A stretch of 64,000 nucleotides of DNA from Azolla caroliniana (lineage: Eukaryota > Polypodiophyta): positions 7,688,001 through 7,752,000 of the forward strand of contig JBHGNT010000018.1 in NCBI GenBank assembly GCA_043228905.1. The letters run 5' to 3'. The translations under genes and the position numbers were made by a program. A model generated the notes under the pieces. It was given only the letters and a program-made list of their open reading frames with translations, made no database searches and was not told where the DNA came from. Below, one piece after another: positions 52,243-61,975 of the stretch. Positions within the stretch are counted from its first letter, which is position 1; every line of letters starts with the position of its first letter.

Positions 52243-53454
52243 CTAATCCTTCACCCTTCCATCGCATGCCTGCGCAAGTGCTTTGACGATCGGACTATGT
52301 CCTCGTTCAATCTTCCCATTGGCTTCCGGATTGTAAGGCATTGTCAGTGTTAACTGAACTCCATGTTTGGTGAAGAATTCCTTAGCTTTATCAGAGTCGA
52401 GTTCTCCCCAATCCGCAATCACTTGTCCTACGCACCCATACCTGCAAAACACCTCCTCCAAAAGAAATTGGCATACCGTAGAACATGTTTTCCTTCGTAG
52501 CGCCCGACCTTCTACTTGGTTTGTGAGATCTTCCAGAGCTAACACCAAGTACTTCTTTTGTCCAATCCCGATTGGCATGGCTACAATATCGACCATCCAT
52601 TTGAAATTGATTGTCGGTGAGAATGTCGGATGTAACTCATCTCGGTGTTGAACTCCGGAGTAGATTTGACACTTCTCGCAGCTTTCCATGAATTCCGCTA
52701 TATCTTTGTATATGTTCTTCGACCAATATTTTTGTTTCATTTTCACAAAAGTTGCCCATATTCCTCGATGACCAGCCCAATCGGATTCGTGAAATTCGGA
52801 CATTATCCGGTTTCGTTGCTCTTTCGTCCCGACTACCCGAAGTGGTATGCCATCCGGTCTTTCCGGCTCCCTCCATATTAATCCATTTTTCAAGAAGAAC
52901 TTTCGGACTTGCCGCTTCTTACTTCGGAGCCCGGCTCTCTTCTCTTTATTGTTCGATGATTTCTTGATTTCTTGTAGCACTTTCCCGATCAACAAGCTTT
53001 CTCCCTCATATTCTTCTTCCCGGAATTCTCGGATTACGTTCACCCGGCATTTGTGCTCCGAAGCAAAGTAGTCTTCGGAAACTTCTTCATTATTGGATTC
53101 GGTTATGTCATCTCCGAACCGCGCCCTTGATAGCATATCCGCTACCACGTTGTCTTTTCCAGAGATGTGTCGTACCTCTGGATTAAGTGACTTAACATAT
53201 GCAATCCATCTTAGCATAGCCACATCCGGTATCATGCAACAACGCATCATCCCAAGTATCGGAAGACAATCCTTTTCGATCACTACTTCGGCTCCAATCA
53301 AATAATCTCGATCCGATTTTATTGCCGACACGACTCCCCATAATTCTCTTTTGACTTGTGCATATCCGTGTTGCCTTTCGTTGAGAACCTTTGCTCCGAA
53401 TCGGATCGGATCGAGATTGATGACCCATCCGGATCGGCTTGATTCATGACCCAT
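52243..53454 (-). CDS. Gypsy D RNase H end and integrase zinc/core
   Basis: A single frame of 403 residues. The RNase H end (IRFGAKVLNERQHGYAQVKR; LGMMRCCMIPDVAMLRWIAY; EVRHISGKDNVVADMLSRAR) is followed by a linker, integrase zinc domain (FHESDWAGHRGIWATFVKMK; CEKCQIY) and core: MVDIVAMP, VIADWGELDSDKAKEFF, NPEANGKIERGHSPIVKA. D, D and E are present; the second sits in DWGE, while X has DQGE. It ends in a TAG where X also has a TAG, just before LPYAL. Confidence 0.8.
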   Translation of the reverse strand: MGHESSRSGWVINLDPIRFGAKVLNERQHGYAQVKRELWGVVSAIKSDRDYLIGAEVVIEKDCLPILGMMRCCMIPDVAMLRWIAYVKSLNPEVRHISGKDNVVADMLSRARFGDDITESNNEEVSEDYFASEHKCRVNVIREFREEEYEGESLLIGKVLQEIKKSSNNKEKRAGLRSKKRQVRKFFLKNGLIWREPERPDGIPLRVVGTKEQRNRIMSEFHESDWAGHRGIWATFVKMKQKYWSKNIYKDIAEFMESCEKCQIYSGVQHRDELHPTFSPTINFKWMVDIVAMPIGIGQKKYLVLALEDLTNQVEGRALRRKTCSTVCQFLLEEVFCRYGCVGQVIADWGELDSDKAKEFFTKHGVQLTLTMPYNPEANGKIERGHSPIVKALAQACDGRVKD

Positions 53455-53850
53455 CCGATTCCAGTTGGACTTGTGTCAACCGTTACTATGATCGGCTGGT
53501 CATAGTTCGGCTTCTTTAGTGCTTTTGCCCTCCGTAGTGATTTCTTGAGCTTCTTCACGGCTTTGGTATGCTCCGATTTCCATTCGAACTTCTTACCCTT
53601 CCGCAACAAATGATAGAGTAGGTCCGCAATATGTGCATAGTGTGGAATCTATATGTGGTAGAATACACATGCTCCAAGAAACCTTCGGACTTCAGATTGT
53701 GACTCGCATGTTTCTTTCATAGCTTGAATTGCATCGATCTTGGTCGGTGACGGTCTTCGGCCATAGGGCCCACATAGATGTCCGACTACCAATATTTCTT
53801 CTTTCCCGAATGCCGATTTCTCCCCGGAAAGTGTTAGGTGCACATCTTCT
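53319..53850 (-). pseudogene. Gypsy D RT end and RNase H start
   Basis: LTLSGEKSAFGKEEILVVGH, RPSPTKIDAIQAMKETCESQ, EVRRFLGACVFYHI then TAG (Trp in X), KKFEWKSEHTKAVKKLKKSL and PIIVTVDTSPTGIGWVMNQ with the first catalytic Asp. A frameshift near 53440 leads to the next frame. Confidence 0.75.
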
Positions 53851-53855
53851 AACTT

Positions 53856-54347
53856 TCAAAGCACTTTCTTGCAATCGTGAATATGGTCGACTACGAACTT
53901 TCGGCATCCTCGATCATCCATAGTTTCATCTTTTTCTTCTACCGCGTATCCTTTCATTGGAATGTCATCTAGGAACGGCATCGTTATCTCCGGAATGCAG
54001 TCTCGAAGCACCTTGTTCATTGCATTCATCATATGTGCGACCGAGTTCGTCGCGCCTTGTGGTAGCGTACACATCCGGACTAATCCTATCGGTGTCCGCA
54101 TGGTAGTGATGTCTCGGCTCTCCACGGCTAGTTGGAATTGGTCATACCCCGAGTATAGGTCTCCGATGGAGTATATCGCTCGACCGGCAAATGCTTGCGC
54201 AAATTTGTCCACTATCAGACCGACTCCGGAGTTCCGGATCGTGACTTTGTTCACCGGTTGCAAGTCTTGGATAAATCGGAGTGACCCATTCTTCTTCAGA
54301 ACCATAAACCATTGATTTGAGTACGGAGCGTTTGATGGCTCTAGAAT
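53856..54347 (-). CDS. Gypsy D RT palm
   Basis: APYSNQWFMVLKKNGSLRFI, INxVTIRNSGVG-like start, YSIGDLYSGYDQFQLAVESR with catalytic Asp, LVRMCTLPQGATNSVAHMMN and ITMPFLDDIPMKG. The FLDD motif is intact, showing the working form of this family. LPQGATNS replaces the FGLTNAP of chromoviruses. Upstream, the copia E LTR replaces the RT lead-in. Confidence 0.8.
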   Translation of the reverse strand: MLEPSNAPYSNQWFMVLKKNGSLRFIQDLQPVNKVTIRNSGVGLIVDKFAQAFAGRAIYSIGDLYSGYDQFQLAVESRDITTMRTPIGLVRMCTLPQGATNSVAHMMNAMNKVLRDCIPEITMPFLDDIPMKGYAVEEKDETMDDRGCRKFVVDHIHDCKKVL

Positions 54348-54985
54348 TGACAGGAACTACATGCTCCGATGAACAACGCTCGGCCACAACCGAGCCTAGA
54401 ATAAAACACAGAAAAAACAGGGAATGAAACACAACACGATAGAGAGAAGAGTTAATAGGATGTTTATGTGGAAAACCCAAACTCGGGAAAAACCACGGCA
54501 GCCCACAAACCGCAAACTATCACTATGTCAGAATGTACAATAAGAAATCATCAAGGCCACGATCTCGAGCTTGTTATCTTCGCCACAGGCGGCGGTTACA
54601 ATCAGAGGCAATGACCTCTTTCTCTCTCTCACTCTCTTTGTACACAGTTGCACGCTCTAATCTTGCGCCAACAAGAATAACAACTAACTCTATACTAAAG
54701 TTTTCCCTAAGTCATATTTATACTAATATGACTTTTCGGCTATTTACAAATATAGCCCCGATGGACTCTCAGAAACATATTTACGAATATGTCCCTTCAT
54801 CCGGTGAGCACTCTTCACCGGGCCTGCATCATCCGGCGCTTGCCGGGTACTTGTCATCCGGTTCCCACCAGGTCATCCGTAGCCGGGTACTCCTCATCTG
54901 TTTCTCACTGGGTCTTCATCATCCGGTTCTCACCGGTTCATCCGTAGCCGGGTACTCCTCATCCGGAGGGACCTGTTTCCTAACA
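54348..54985 (-). mobile_element. 3' LTR of copia E
   Basis: 638 bp; on plus TGACAGGAACTAC ... TTTCCTAACA. Same family as the copia-1 LTR, with fewer minisatellite units. The polypurine tract (GTGAAGGGGGAGTT on minus) adjoins it. Confidence 0.85.
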
Positions 54986-54998
54986 AACTCCCCCTTCA

Positions 54999-55742
54999 CT
55001 CCGGCATGGGGTGTCTTACTAGTCGGACCCGCTTCCGACATGCATCCAGCTTGTCAGGTGTCAGTATTTTGGTCAGCATATCTAACCCGTTCTCGGCCGT
55101 GTGGATCTTCGTCAGCGCGAACTCCTGGTCATCTACTCTTTACCGGATCCAGTGATACCTACGCTGGATATGCTTCGTCCAAGAATGGTAGGCCGCATTC
55201 TTAGCAAGGTGGATGACACTTTGACTGTCGCAATAGAGCCGGTATTCATCTTATCGGATACCGAGCTCTCCGATGAAATCCTTCATCCATAATATTTCCT
55301 TGCCGGCTGTGGCCATGTACTCCGCCTCCGTGGTTGATAGCGCAACTGTCTTCTGTAGCCTCGACTCCCAGTAGGCGAGCGTCTTGTCCTCCATGAAGAT
55401 AAGATCTCGACTCCGGAATACCTTCTTGTCAACCAGGTCCCACACTCGGTAGCCGAACTCATCGTCGCCGTAACCGAGGAATATGCATGGCCGGGTCTTT
55501 GGATCTAACTTTCCTCTCTGGTCCTTAGCTACATGCACGTACGCGAGACACCCGAATACCTTCAGATGCCGGTAGGACACTTCCTTACCGGTCCAGACTC
55601 TCTGTGGCATGTGTCCGTCCAAGGGTACTGAGGGTGATCTGTTTATCACATATGTCGCCGTCGACAGTGCCTCAGCCCAAAACTTCTTGGGTAGTTTTGC
55701 ATGCGCCAGCATACGCCGGACCCTCTCCATTATGGTCCGGTG
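54999..55742 (-). pseudogene. Copia E integrase fused to RNase H (RT deleted)
   Basis: Integrase C-terminal half (RTIMERVRRMLAHAKLPKKF, SYRHLKVFGCLAYVHVAKDQ, IFLGYGDDEFGYRVWDLVDK, FMEDKTLAYWES) runs in frame into RNase H (RLQKTVALSTTEAEYMATAG, EILWMKDFIGELGIR). All of RT is missing. The joint lies in a shared AGTCG of the two donor sites, as expected for template switching or end joining at short homology. RNase H decays after IGELGIR. Confidence 0.85.
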
Positions 55743-55800
55743 TTGGGAGACAGGTCCCTCCGGATGGGAAGGGAGAAGAACAGTGCCGACGAACAAACTC

Positions 55801-56697
55801 ATGAAAGACTTGGGTCCGGCAAGATAGATGTTGGGGATGCACATCATCCGTAACCGGAAAGCGAAGCAATTATGGCTGTCACAGGAGAAGTACGTGACAA
55901 AGGTGCTTCACCGGTTCAACATGTCAGATGCAAAACTGGTCGGATCGACACTTCCGGCAAACTGCAAGCTATCCGGCAAGCAAAGCCCGAAGACGAAAGG
56001 AGAGAAGGCAGATATGATGAAGATTCCATATGCCTCTGCCGTCGGGAGCTTGATGTACGCTATGGTTTGTACCCGACCGGATATTGGATACGCAGTCGGA
56101 GTGGTGAGCCGGTTCATGAGTAATCCTGGCAAGGAGCACTGGAATGCGGTCAAGTGGATACTCTGGTATTTGAAGGGCACTTCAAATATGTGTCTCCGAT
56201 TCGGCTCCGGAAAACCTCAACTGGACGGTTTCACCGATTCGGACATGTCGGCTGATGTGGATACCAGCCGGTCTACATCTGAGTATGTGATGACATATGC
56301 AGGGGGAGCTATTTCATGGCAGTCGAGGCTGCAGAAGACGGTTGCATTGTCAACCACAGAGGCGGAGTACATGGTGGTTGTGGAAGCCGGCAAGGAAATA
56401 TTATGGATGAAGGACTTCATCGGAGAGCTCGGTATCCGGCAAGAGGAATACCGACTCTACTGCGACAGTCAAAGTGCCATCCACCTTGCTAAGAATGCGA
56501 CCTACCATTCCCGGACGAAGCATATCCAGCGGAGGTATCACTGGATCTGGGAAAGAGTAGATGACCAGGAGTTCGCATTGACGAAGATCCACACGGCCGA
56601 GAACGGGTCAGATATGCTGACCAAAGTGCTGACACCCGACAAGCTGGATGCATGCCGGAAGAGAATCGGACTGGTAAGACACCCCATGCCGGAGTGA
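55801..56697 (+). CDS. Mini-copia F RT end and RNase H
   Basis: After one TAG a frame of 289 residues is fully open: MLGMHIIRNRKAKQLWLSQE, VGSTLPANCKLSGKQSPKTK, IPYASAVGSLMYAMVCTRPD, GVVSRFMSNPGKEHWNAVKW, then RNase H with FTDSDMSADVDTSRSTSEYV (first Asp), ALSTTEAEYMVVVEAGKEIL, YCDSQSAIHLAKNATYHSRT and TKHIQRRYHWIWERV. Catalytic RNase H residues all look present. The YVDD part of RT was lost in the joint to the LTR stub (AAACTC next to ATGAAAGACTT). Confidence 0.8.
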
Positions 56698-56707
56698 AGG
56701 GGGAGTT
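56695..56707 (+). other. Polypurine tract of F
   Basis: TGAAGGGGGAGTT, ending at the 3' LTR start TGTTGGG. Confidence 0.75.
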
Positions 56708-57398
56708 TGTTGGGAGACAGGTCCCTCCGGATGGGAAGGGAGAAGAACAGTGCCGACGAACAAACTCGGCTATGAGGAGTACCCGGCTACGGAGAGCCGG
56801 ATGATACAGGCCCGGTGTGAACCGGATGAGGAGTACCCGGCTACGGAGAGCCGGATGATACAGGCCCGGTATGAACTGGATGAGGAGTGTCCGGCTACGG
56901 AGAGCCGGATGGTGCAGGCCCGGTATGAACCGGAGGAAGAGACATATTCGTAAATATGTTTCTGAGAGCCCATCGAGGCTATATTTGTAAATAGCCGAAA
57001 AGTCATATTAGTATAAATATGACTTAGGGCAAACTTTTAGTATTGTTGTAGTTGTTGTCATTCTTCCTTGTTGGTGCAAGAAGAAGAGAGTGCACGTAAC
57101 TGTACAGAAAGAGAGAGAGAGAACGAGGTCGTTGCCTCTGTTGTAACCGGCGCCTGTGGCGAAGATCGTGAGTCTGAGGTCGTTGCCTCCGAGTACTCAT
57201 TGTTATGTACATTCATACATAGTGACAGTTTGCAGCCTGTGGGCTGCCGTGGTTTTTCCCTAGTTTGGGGTTTTCCACGTTAACCTCCTGTGTACCACTT
57301 CTCTTCTCTGTGTCGTGTTTCATTACCTGTTTTTCTGTGTATGAAAAGAATCTCGGTTGTGGCCGAGCTTAGGGCATAAGGAACGTCAAGTTCCGTCT
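56708..57398 (+). mobile_element. 3' LTR of mini-copia F
   Basis: About 690 bp, TGTTGGGAGACAGG ... GTTCCGTCT. Carries three units of the 54-bp minisatellite (56770-56935) and the TATA box at 57012-57019. Confidence 0.85.
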
Positions 57399-57403
57399 TC
57401 CGG

Positions 57404-58330
57404 TTCATCCTCTCGGCCAGCCCGTTTAGTTCCGGCGTCTTCGGCACGGTAAATTCGAGCCAGATTCCCTTCAAGCGACAGTACTCCTCGAACTGCCCCC
57501 GGTATTCACCTCTGTTATCTGCTGGAACCGCCTTCAGCTTCCGGCCGTTTTCTCTTTCCACTCTCGCGTGGAGCTCTTTGAAGACGGATAGCACCTGATC
57601 CTTCGTCTTCAACGGTGTGGCCCACAGCTTCCAGCTATGGTCATCTATGAACGTCACGAAGTATTGCGATCCTGCATGTGACTTCCTGTCCACTTGACAC
57701 ACATCAGTATGCACCAACTCCAGTGGTGCATTACGTCTCATCGGTGGCCTTGGTTGGAAGGAGCTCCGGTTTTGCTTACCGTCCAGACAATTAGTGCACT
57801 TCTCCAAGTGCACGTTCTTCACTGGAATGAGGTTGTCTTCTGCAAGCCTCTTCATCCCCTTCTCGCTCATGTGACACAGCCTTTTGTGCCACAGCTCACC
57901 GGCAGTGTCGGACGCCATGTTCACTTCCTCCGGACATAACCGGGCATTCATCAGGTACAGCGTGTTGACCTTTCGGGCCCGAGCCACATTCAGGCTCCCT
58001 TTGCTAAACTTCATAACATCGTTCTAGATGCTACCCCTGTAGCCTTCATCGTCTAGCCGACCGGCTGATATCAGGTTCAGACGAACGAACGTGTCGAACA
58101 TCCTTCAGCAGCACCTTGCATCCGGTTGGTGTTGTCAACCACACGTCTCCTATGCCGACAATTCGGCATTTACCTTCATTCCCCATCCGGACACAGCCGT
58201 GATCACCGGCTGAGTAGGATGAGAAGCATTTCTGGTCCGGGGTAAGGTGGAACGACGCTCCGGAGTCGACCACCCAGGTCATCTCGTCACCGGCAAGGTT
58301 TATCTCACTCTCCTCGGTGATGAGCATCAA
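57404..58330 (-). pseudogene. Copia E protease and integrase N-terminal half
   Basis: Protease TWVVDSGASFHLTPDQ (intact D-S-G), integrase zinc region (LWHKRLCHMSEKGMKRLAED; NCLDGKQNRSSF), core VHTDVCQVDRKSHAGSQYFV, TFIDDHSWKLWA, VPADNRGEYRGQFEEYC and ELNGLAERMNR, where F interrupts. A 5-base deletion after DVRHV and a TAG shortly after shift the frame between protease and zinc domain; both are also present in G. Confidence 0.85.
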
Positions 58331-59185
58331 CTCTTCTTCACTTGCCTCGATTGTTGTTGTTCCCTTCCAGTCCGTTCCCCTCCAGTCTTTGTCGTTCCGG
58401 TTCGGTGTCCGCTTCGAATCGGTACCGTTGGTTTCCTTGTCTTTCTGGAAATGCCGACAGTTCTTCTGGAAGTGTCCCGGCTTGCCGCAATAGAAGCAAG
58501 TAGGCCTCCCCCTTGACTTTGACCGTGTCCCCTACTTTTCCCGGTTCTGGGGAATACGGTTTCTTTGTCTTCCGCGTTCCGATTTGGTAAGGAGCGCTTG
58601 GGAGTCGGAGCTCGTATCCTTATCTTTCCGACGCGCCTCCTCATCTAGCAAGCTCGACTTCACTCTTGCTAGGGATAACCGTTTCCCTTCCGGCCAAGCG
58701 TTGCCCAAAGTGACAACCAACGTCTCCCAGCTATCCGAGAGGGAACCGAGTAGGAGTAGCGCTAGTACCTCATCGGCGAGAGGTACTTCAAATGATGTTG
58801 CCTGGTGGATCATCCCCTGGAAGGCATTCATGTGCTCCGCCATGTTGGAGCCATCTTGGTGTCTTACTAGCTTCCGGAATACCGAAACCTAATTAACAAC
58901 ATTTTTGTTTTGAAACATAATGCCGATCTTCTCCTAGAGCTCATGAGCCTTGCTCTCTTCATTGAAGTTGTTGTATAGGCTCATGTCGATGAAACACCGT
59001 ATGTAGGCCGTTGTCTTCATGTGCATCACCTCCCATATCGTGGCGTCGATTTTGTCCGGTCTCTTGTCCCGGAACTGAACCGGCAACCAAAGATCTTTAA
59101 CCACGAGCATGTCCCTCATCTTCTACTTCCACACGGAATAGTTGGAGCCGGTGAGCTTGAACATGCCTCCCAACGAATCGTCCAT
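58331..59185 (-). pseudogene. Copia E gag
   Basis: Same gag as copia-1: GGMFKLTGSNY, MRDMLVVKDLWLPVQFRDKR, MAEHMNAFQGMIHQATSFEV, LLLGSLSDSWETLVVTLGNA, zinc knuckle CFYCGKPGHFQKNC (complete). In-frame stops after SVWK, after KAHEL, after KNVVN and after NREK. The stop after KAHEL recurs in G. Confidence 0.8.
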
Positions 59186-59200
59186 TTTCTGTGTCATTTT

Positions 59201-59212
59201 GCTCTGATACCA
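59201..59212 (-). other. Primer-binding site of E
   Basis: TGGTATCAGAGC on minus, three bases from the LTR end. Confidence 0.9.
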
Positions 59213-59215
59213 CTT

Positions 59216-59900
59216 TGACAGGAACTACACGCTCCCGATGAACAACGCTCGGCCACAACCGAGCCTAGAATAACAAGCAGGAAAAAACAGGGAATGAAAC
59301 ACAACACGATAGAGAGAAGAGTACATAGGATGTTTACGTGCGAAACCCAAACTCAGGAAAAACCACAGCAGCCCACAGACCGCAAACTATCATTATGTCA
59401 GAATGTACAATAAGAAATCACCGAGGCCACGACCTCGAGCTTGCTATCTTCGCCACAGGCGGTGGTTACAATCAGAGGCAACGACCTCTTTCTCTCTCTC
59501 ACTCTCTCTGTACATAGTTGCACGCACTAATCTTGCACCAACAAGAATGACAACAACTACACCCTAAGTTTGCCCTAAGTCATATTTATACTAATATGAC
59601 TTTTCGGCTATTTACAAATATAGCCCCGATGGGCTCTCAAAAAACATATTTACGAATATGTCCCTTCATCCGGTGAGCACTTCTCACCGGGCCTTCATCA
59701 TTCGGCTCTTGCCGGGTACTCGTCATCCAGTTCTCACCGGGTCTTCCGTAGTCAGGTACTCCTCATCCGGTTCTCACCGGGTCCTCCGTAACCGGGTACT
59801 CTTCATCCGGTTCTCACCGGGTCCTCCGTAACCTGGTACTCTCCATTCTCATCAACGCTGTTCTTCTCACTTCCCTTCCGGAGGGACCTGTTTCCTAACA
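59216..59900 (-). mobile_element. 5' LTR of copia E
   Basis: 685 bp; on plus TGACAGGAACTACACGC ... TTTCCTAACA. On its right it touches integrase sequence of G with no recognisable target duplication, so E and G probably met by recombination. Confidence 0.85.
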
Positions 59901-61253
59901 GATCCTGCATGTGACTTCGTGTCCACTTGACACACATCATTATGCACCAACTCCAGTGGTGCATTACGTCTCATCGGTGGCCTTGGTCGGAAGGAGGTCC
60001 GGTTTTGCTTACCGGCCAGACAATCAGTGCACTTCTCCAAATGCACGTTCTTCACTGGAATGAGGTTGTCGTCTGCAAGCCTCTTCATCCCCTTCTCGCT
60101 CATGTGACACAGCCTTTTGTGCCACAGCTCACCGGCAGTGTCGGACGCCACGTTCACTTCCTCCGGACATAACCGGGCATTCATCAGGTACAGCGTGTTG
60201 ACCTTTCGGGCCCGAGCCACATTCAGGCTCCCTTTGCTAAACTTCATAACATCGTTCTAGATGCTACCCCTGTAGCCTTCATCGTCTAGCCGACCGGCTG
60301 ATATCAGGTTCAGACGAACGAACGTGTCGAACATCCTTCAGCAGCACCTTGCATCCGGTTGGTGTTGTCAACCACACGTCTCCTATGCCGACAATTCGGC
60401 ATTTACCTTCATTCCCCATCCGGACACAGCCGTGATCACTGGCTGAGTAGGATGAGAAGCATTTCTGGTCCGGGGTAAGGTGGAACGACGCTCCGGAGTC
60501 GACCACCCAGGTCGTCTCATCGCCGGCACGGTTTAGCTCACTCTCCTCAGTGATGAGCATCAACTCTTCTTCACTTTCCGCGATTGTCGTCGTTCCCTTC
60601 CAGTCCGACCCCCTCCGGTCTTTACCGTTCCGGTTCAGTGTCCGCTTCGAATCGTTACCCTCAGTTTCCTTGTCTTTTCGAAAATGCCGACAGTTCTTCT
60701 GGAAGTGTCCCGGCTTGCCGCAATAGAAGCAAGTAGGCCTCCCCCTTGACTTTGACCGTGTCCCCGACTTTTCCTAGTTCTGGGGACTACGGTTTCTTTG
60801 TCTTCCGCATTCCGATTCAGTAAGGAGTGCTTTGGAGTCAGAGCTCGTATCCTTATCTTTGCGATGTGCCTCCTTATCTAGCAAGCTCGACTTTACTCTT
60901 ACTAGGGATAGCCGTTTCCTTTCCGGCCCGGCGTTGCCCAAAGTGACAACCAACGTCTCCCAGCTATCCGGGAGGGAACCGAGTAGGAATAGCGCTAGTA
61001 CCTCATCGGCGAGAGGTACTTCCAATGATGTTGCCTGGTGTATCAGCCACTGGAAGGCATTCATGTGCTCCGCCATGCTGGAGCCATCTTGGTACCGGAG
61101 TCTTACTAGCTTCCGGAATACCGAAACCTGGTTAACAACATTTTTGTTCTGAAACATAATGCCGATCTTCTCCTAGAGCTCATGAGCCTTGCTCTCTTCA
61201 TTGAAGTTGTTGTATAGGCTCATGTCGATGAAACACTGTATGTAGGCCGTTGT
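59901..61253 (-). pseudogene. Copia G: gag, protease and integrase start, no LTR
   Basis: A third copy of the copia-1 family. Gag from about residue 50 (the start is replaced by gypsy D sequence): VSVFRKLVRLRYQDGSSMAE, LFLLGSLPDSWETLVVTLGN; a protease VVDSGASFHLTPDQ; integrase zinc domain up to DTKSHAG. It shares with E the TAG after KAHEL, the 5-base deletion after DVRHV and the TAG before the CYEV region, but differs at many other sites, so the shared lesions are inherited. It ends abruptly at the E LTR. Confidence 0.8.
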
Positions 61254-61255
61254 CT

Positions 61256-61515
61256 TTCTCGAGCTCTTCAAGCCGTTGTAGTGTGCTCCCATAGAACACT
61301 TCTTCGACTATTCCCACGATTTCTTCATCTTCTTTTATTATTGATGCTGACCGTAACTTATCCTCCACTTTTCGGTATTCTTTCTTCATTCCTTTGGCTA
61401 CGGCCGTGTACGTAGATGCCCCATCCGGACCGATTCGTACTTGTTTTGCTCCGAGAGTTTTCTTCCTGTGTAGGGTATCAGGGCTTCTCGGACTATCACT
61501 TCCTCACTCCGCAAC
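61256..61515 (-). pseudogene. Gypsy D pol lead-in (cut by G)
   Basis: KKEYRKVEDKLRSASIIKED, EEIVGIVEEVFYGSTLQRLE: matches the start of the pol frame in A and X (FNDTIGEIEEVV region). About 180 residues between here and the palm at 54347 are missing, so the arrival of G/E was accompanied by a deletion. Confidence 0.65.
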
Positions 61516-61523
61516 AGTCTGCT

Positions 61524-61975
61524 CTAAAAATCCATCCTTGTTTGGGTCAAGAGCTCTCTCTTGTTCCTTTCATGATTTTCCGGCACAATTAGGAATTGGA
61601 CGGATTTCCCTCCGCTTTGGCTCTGAATTCGTGCGAAAGCCGCACCGCTATCGACCACCTTTGTCTCCATCCGTGAAGTCGTGATAAAGGGTTGCCCGAG
61701 GATCACAGAATGTGAGATCTCGTCTTGTACAAAGAAATTTTGGTCGAACTCGACATCCCCGATCTTCACCGTCACTCCGGACAAGCCGCAAATAGATCTT
61801 TCGTTGCTTTAGTGGCCGCCCGAATCTTCCATCCATGATTGGTGTTAATAGGCCACTTCCCCTTCCAGTAGAACTCTTTGGACATCAAATTGATCTCCGA
61901 TCCGTGATCAATCAATGCTAGCACGGGCTCTTTGATGTTGCCGATTCGGACCGGAGTCTCCATAGTTGCACGCGC
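61524..61975 (-). pseudogene. Gypsy D protease, DHGS type
   Basis: VRIGNIKEPVLALIDHGSEI (D-H-G-S), WPINTNHGWKIRAATKATKD, then after a one-base frame change VTVKIGDVEFDQNFFVQDEI and HSVILGQPFITTSRMETKVV. Same order and motifs as X and A. Confidence 0.8.

Larger units (their letters stand above)
55743..57398 (+). mobile_element. Mini-copia F, inserted in E
   Basis: A plus-strand insertion with 58 bp of LTR start, the RT end and RNase H, and a 3' LTR. Flanked by TCCGG on both sides (55738-55742 and 57399-57403), a perfect 5-bp duplication inside the integrase codons NR/TIMER of E. Its last base should be A (CCGTCA) but reads T. Gag, protease, integrase and the RT core are absent. Confidence 0.85.
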
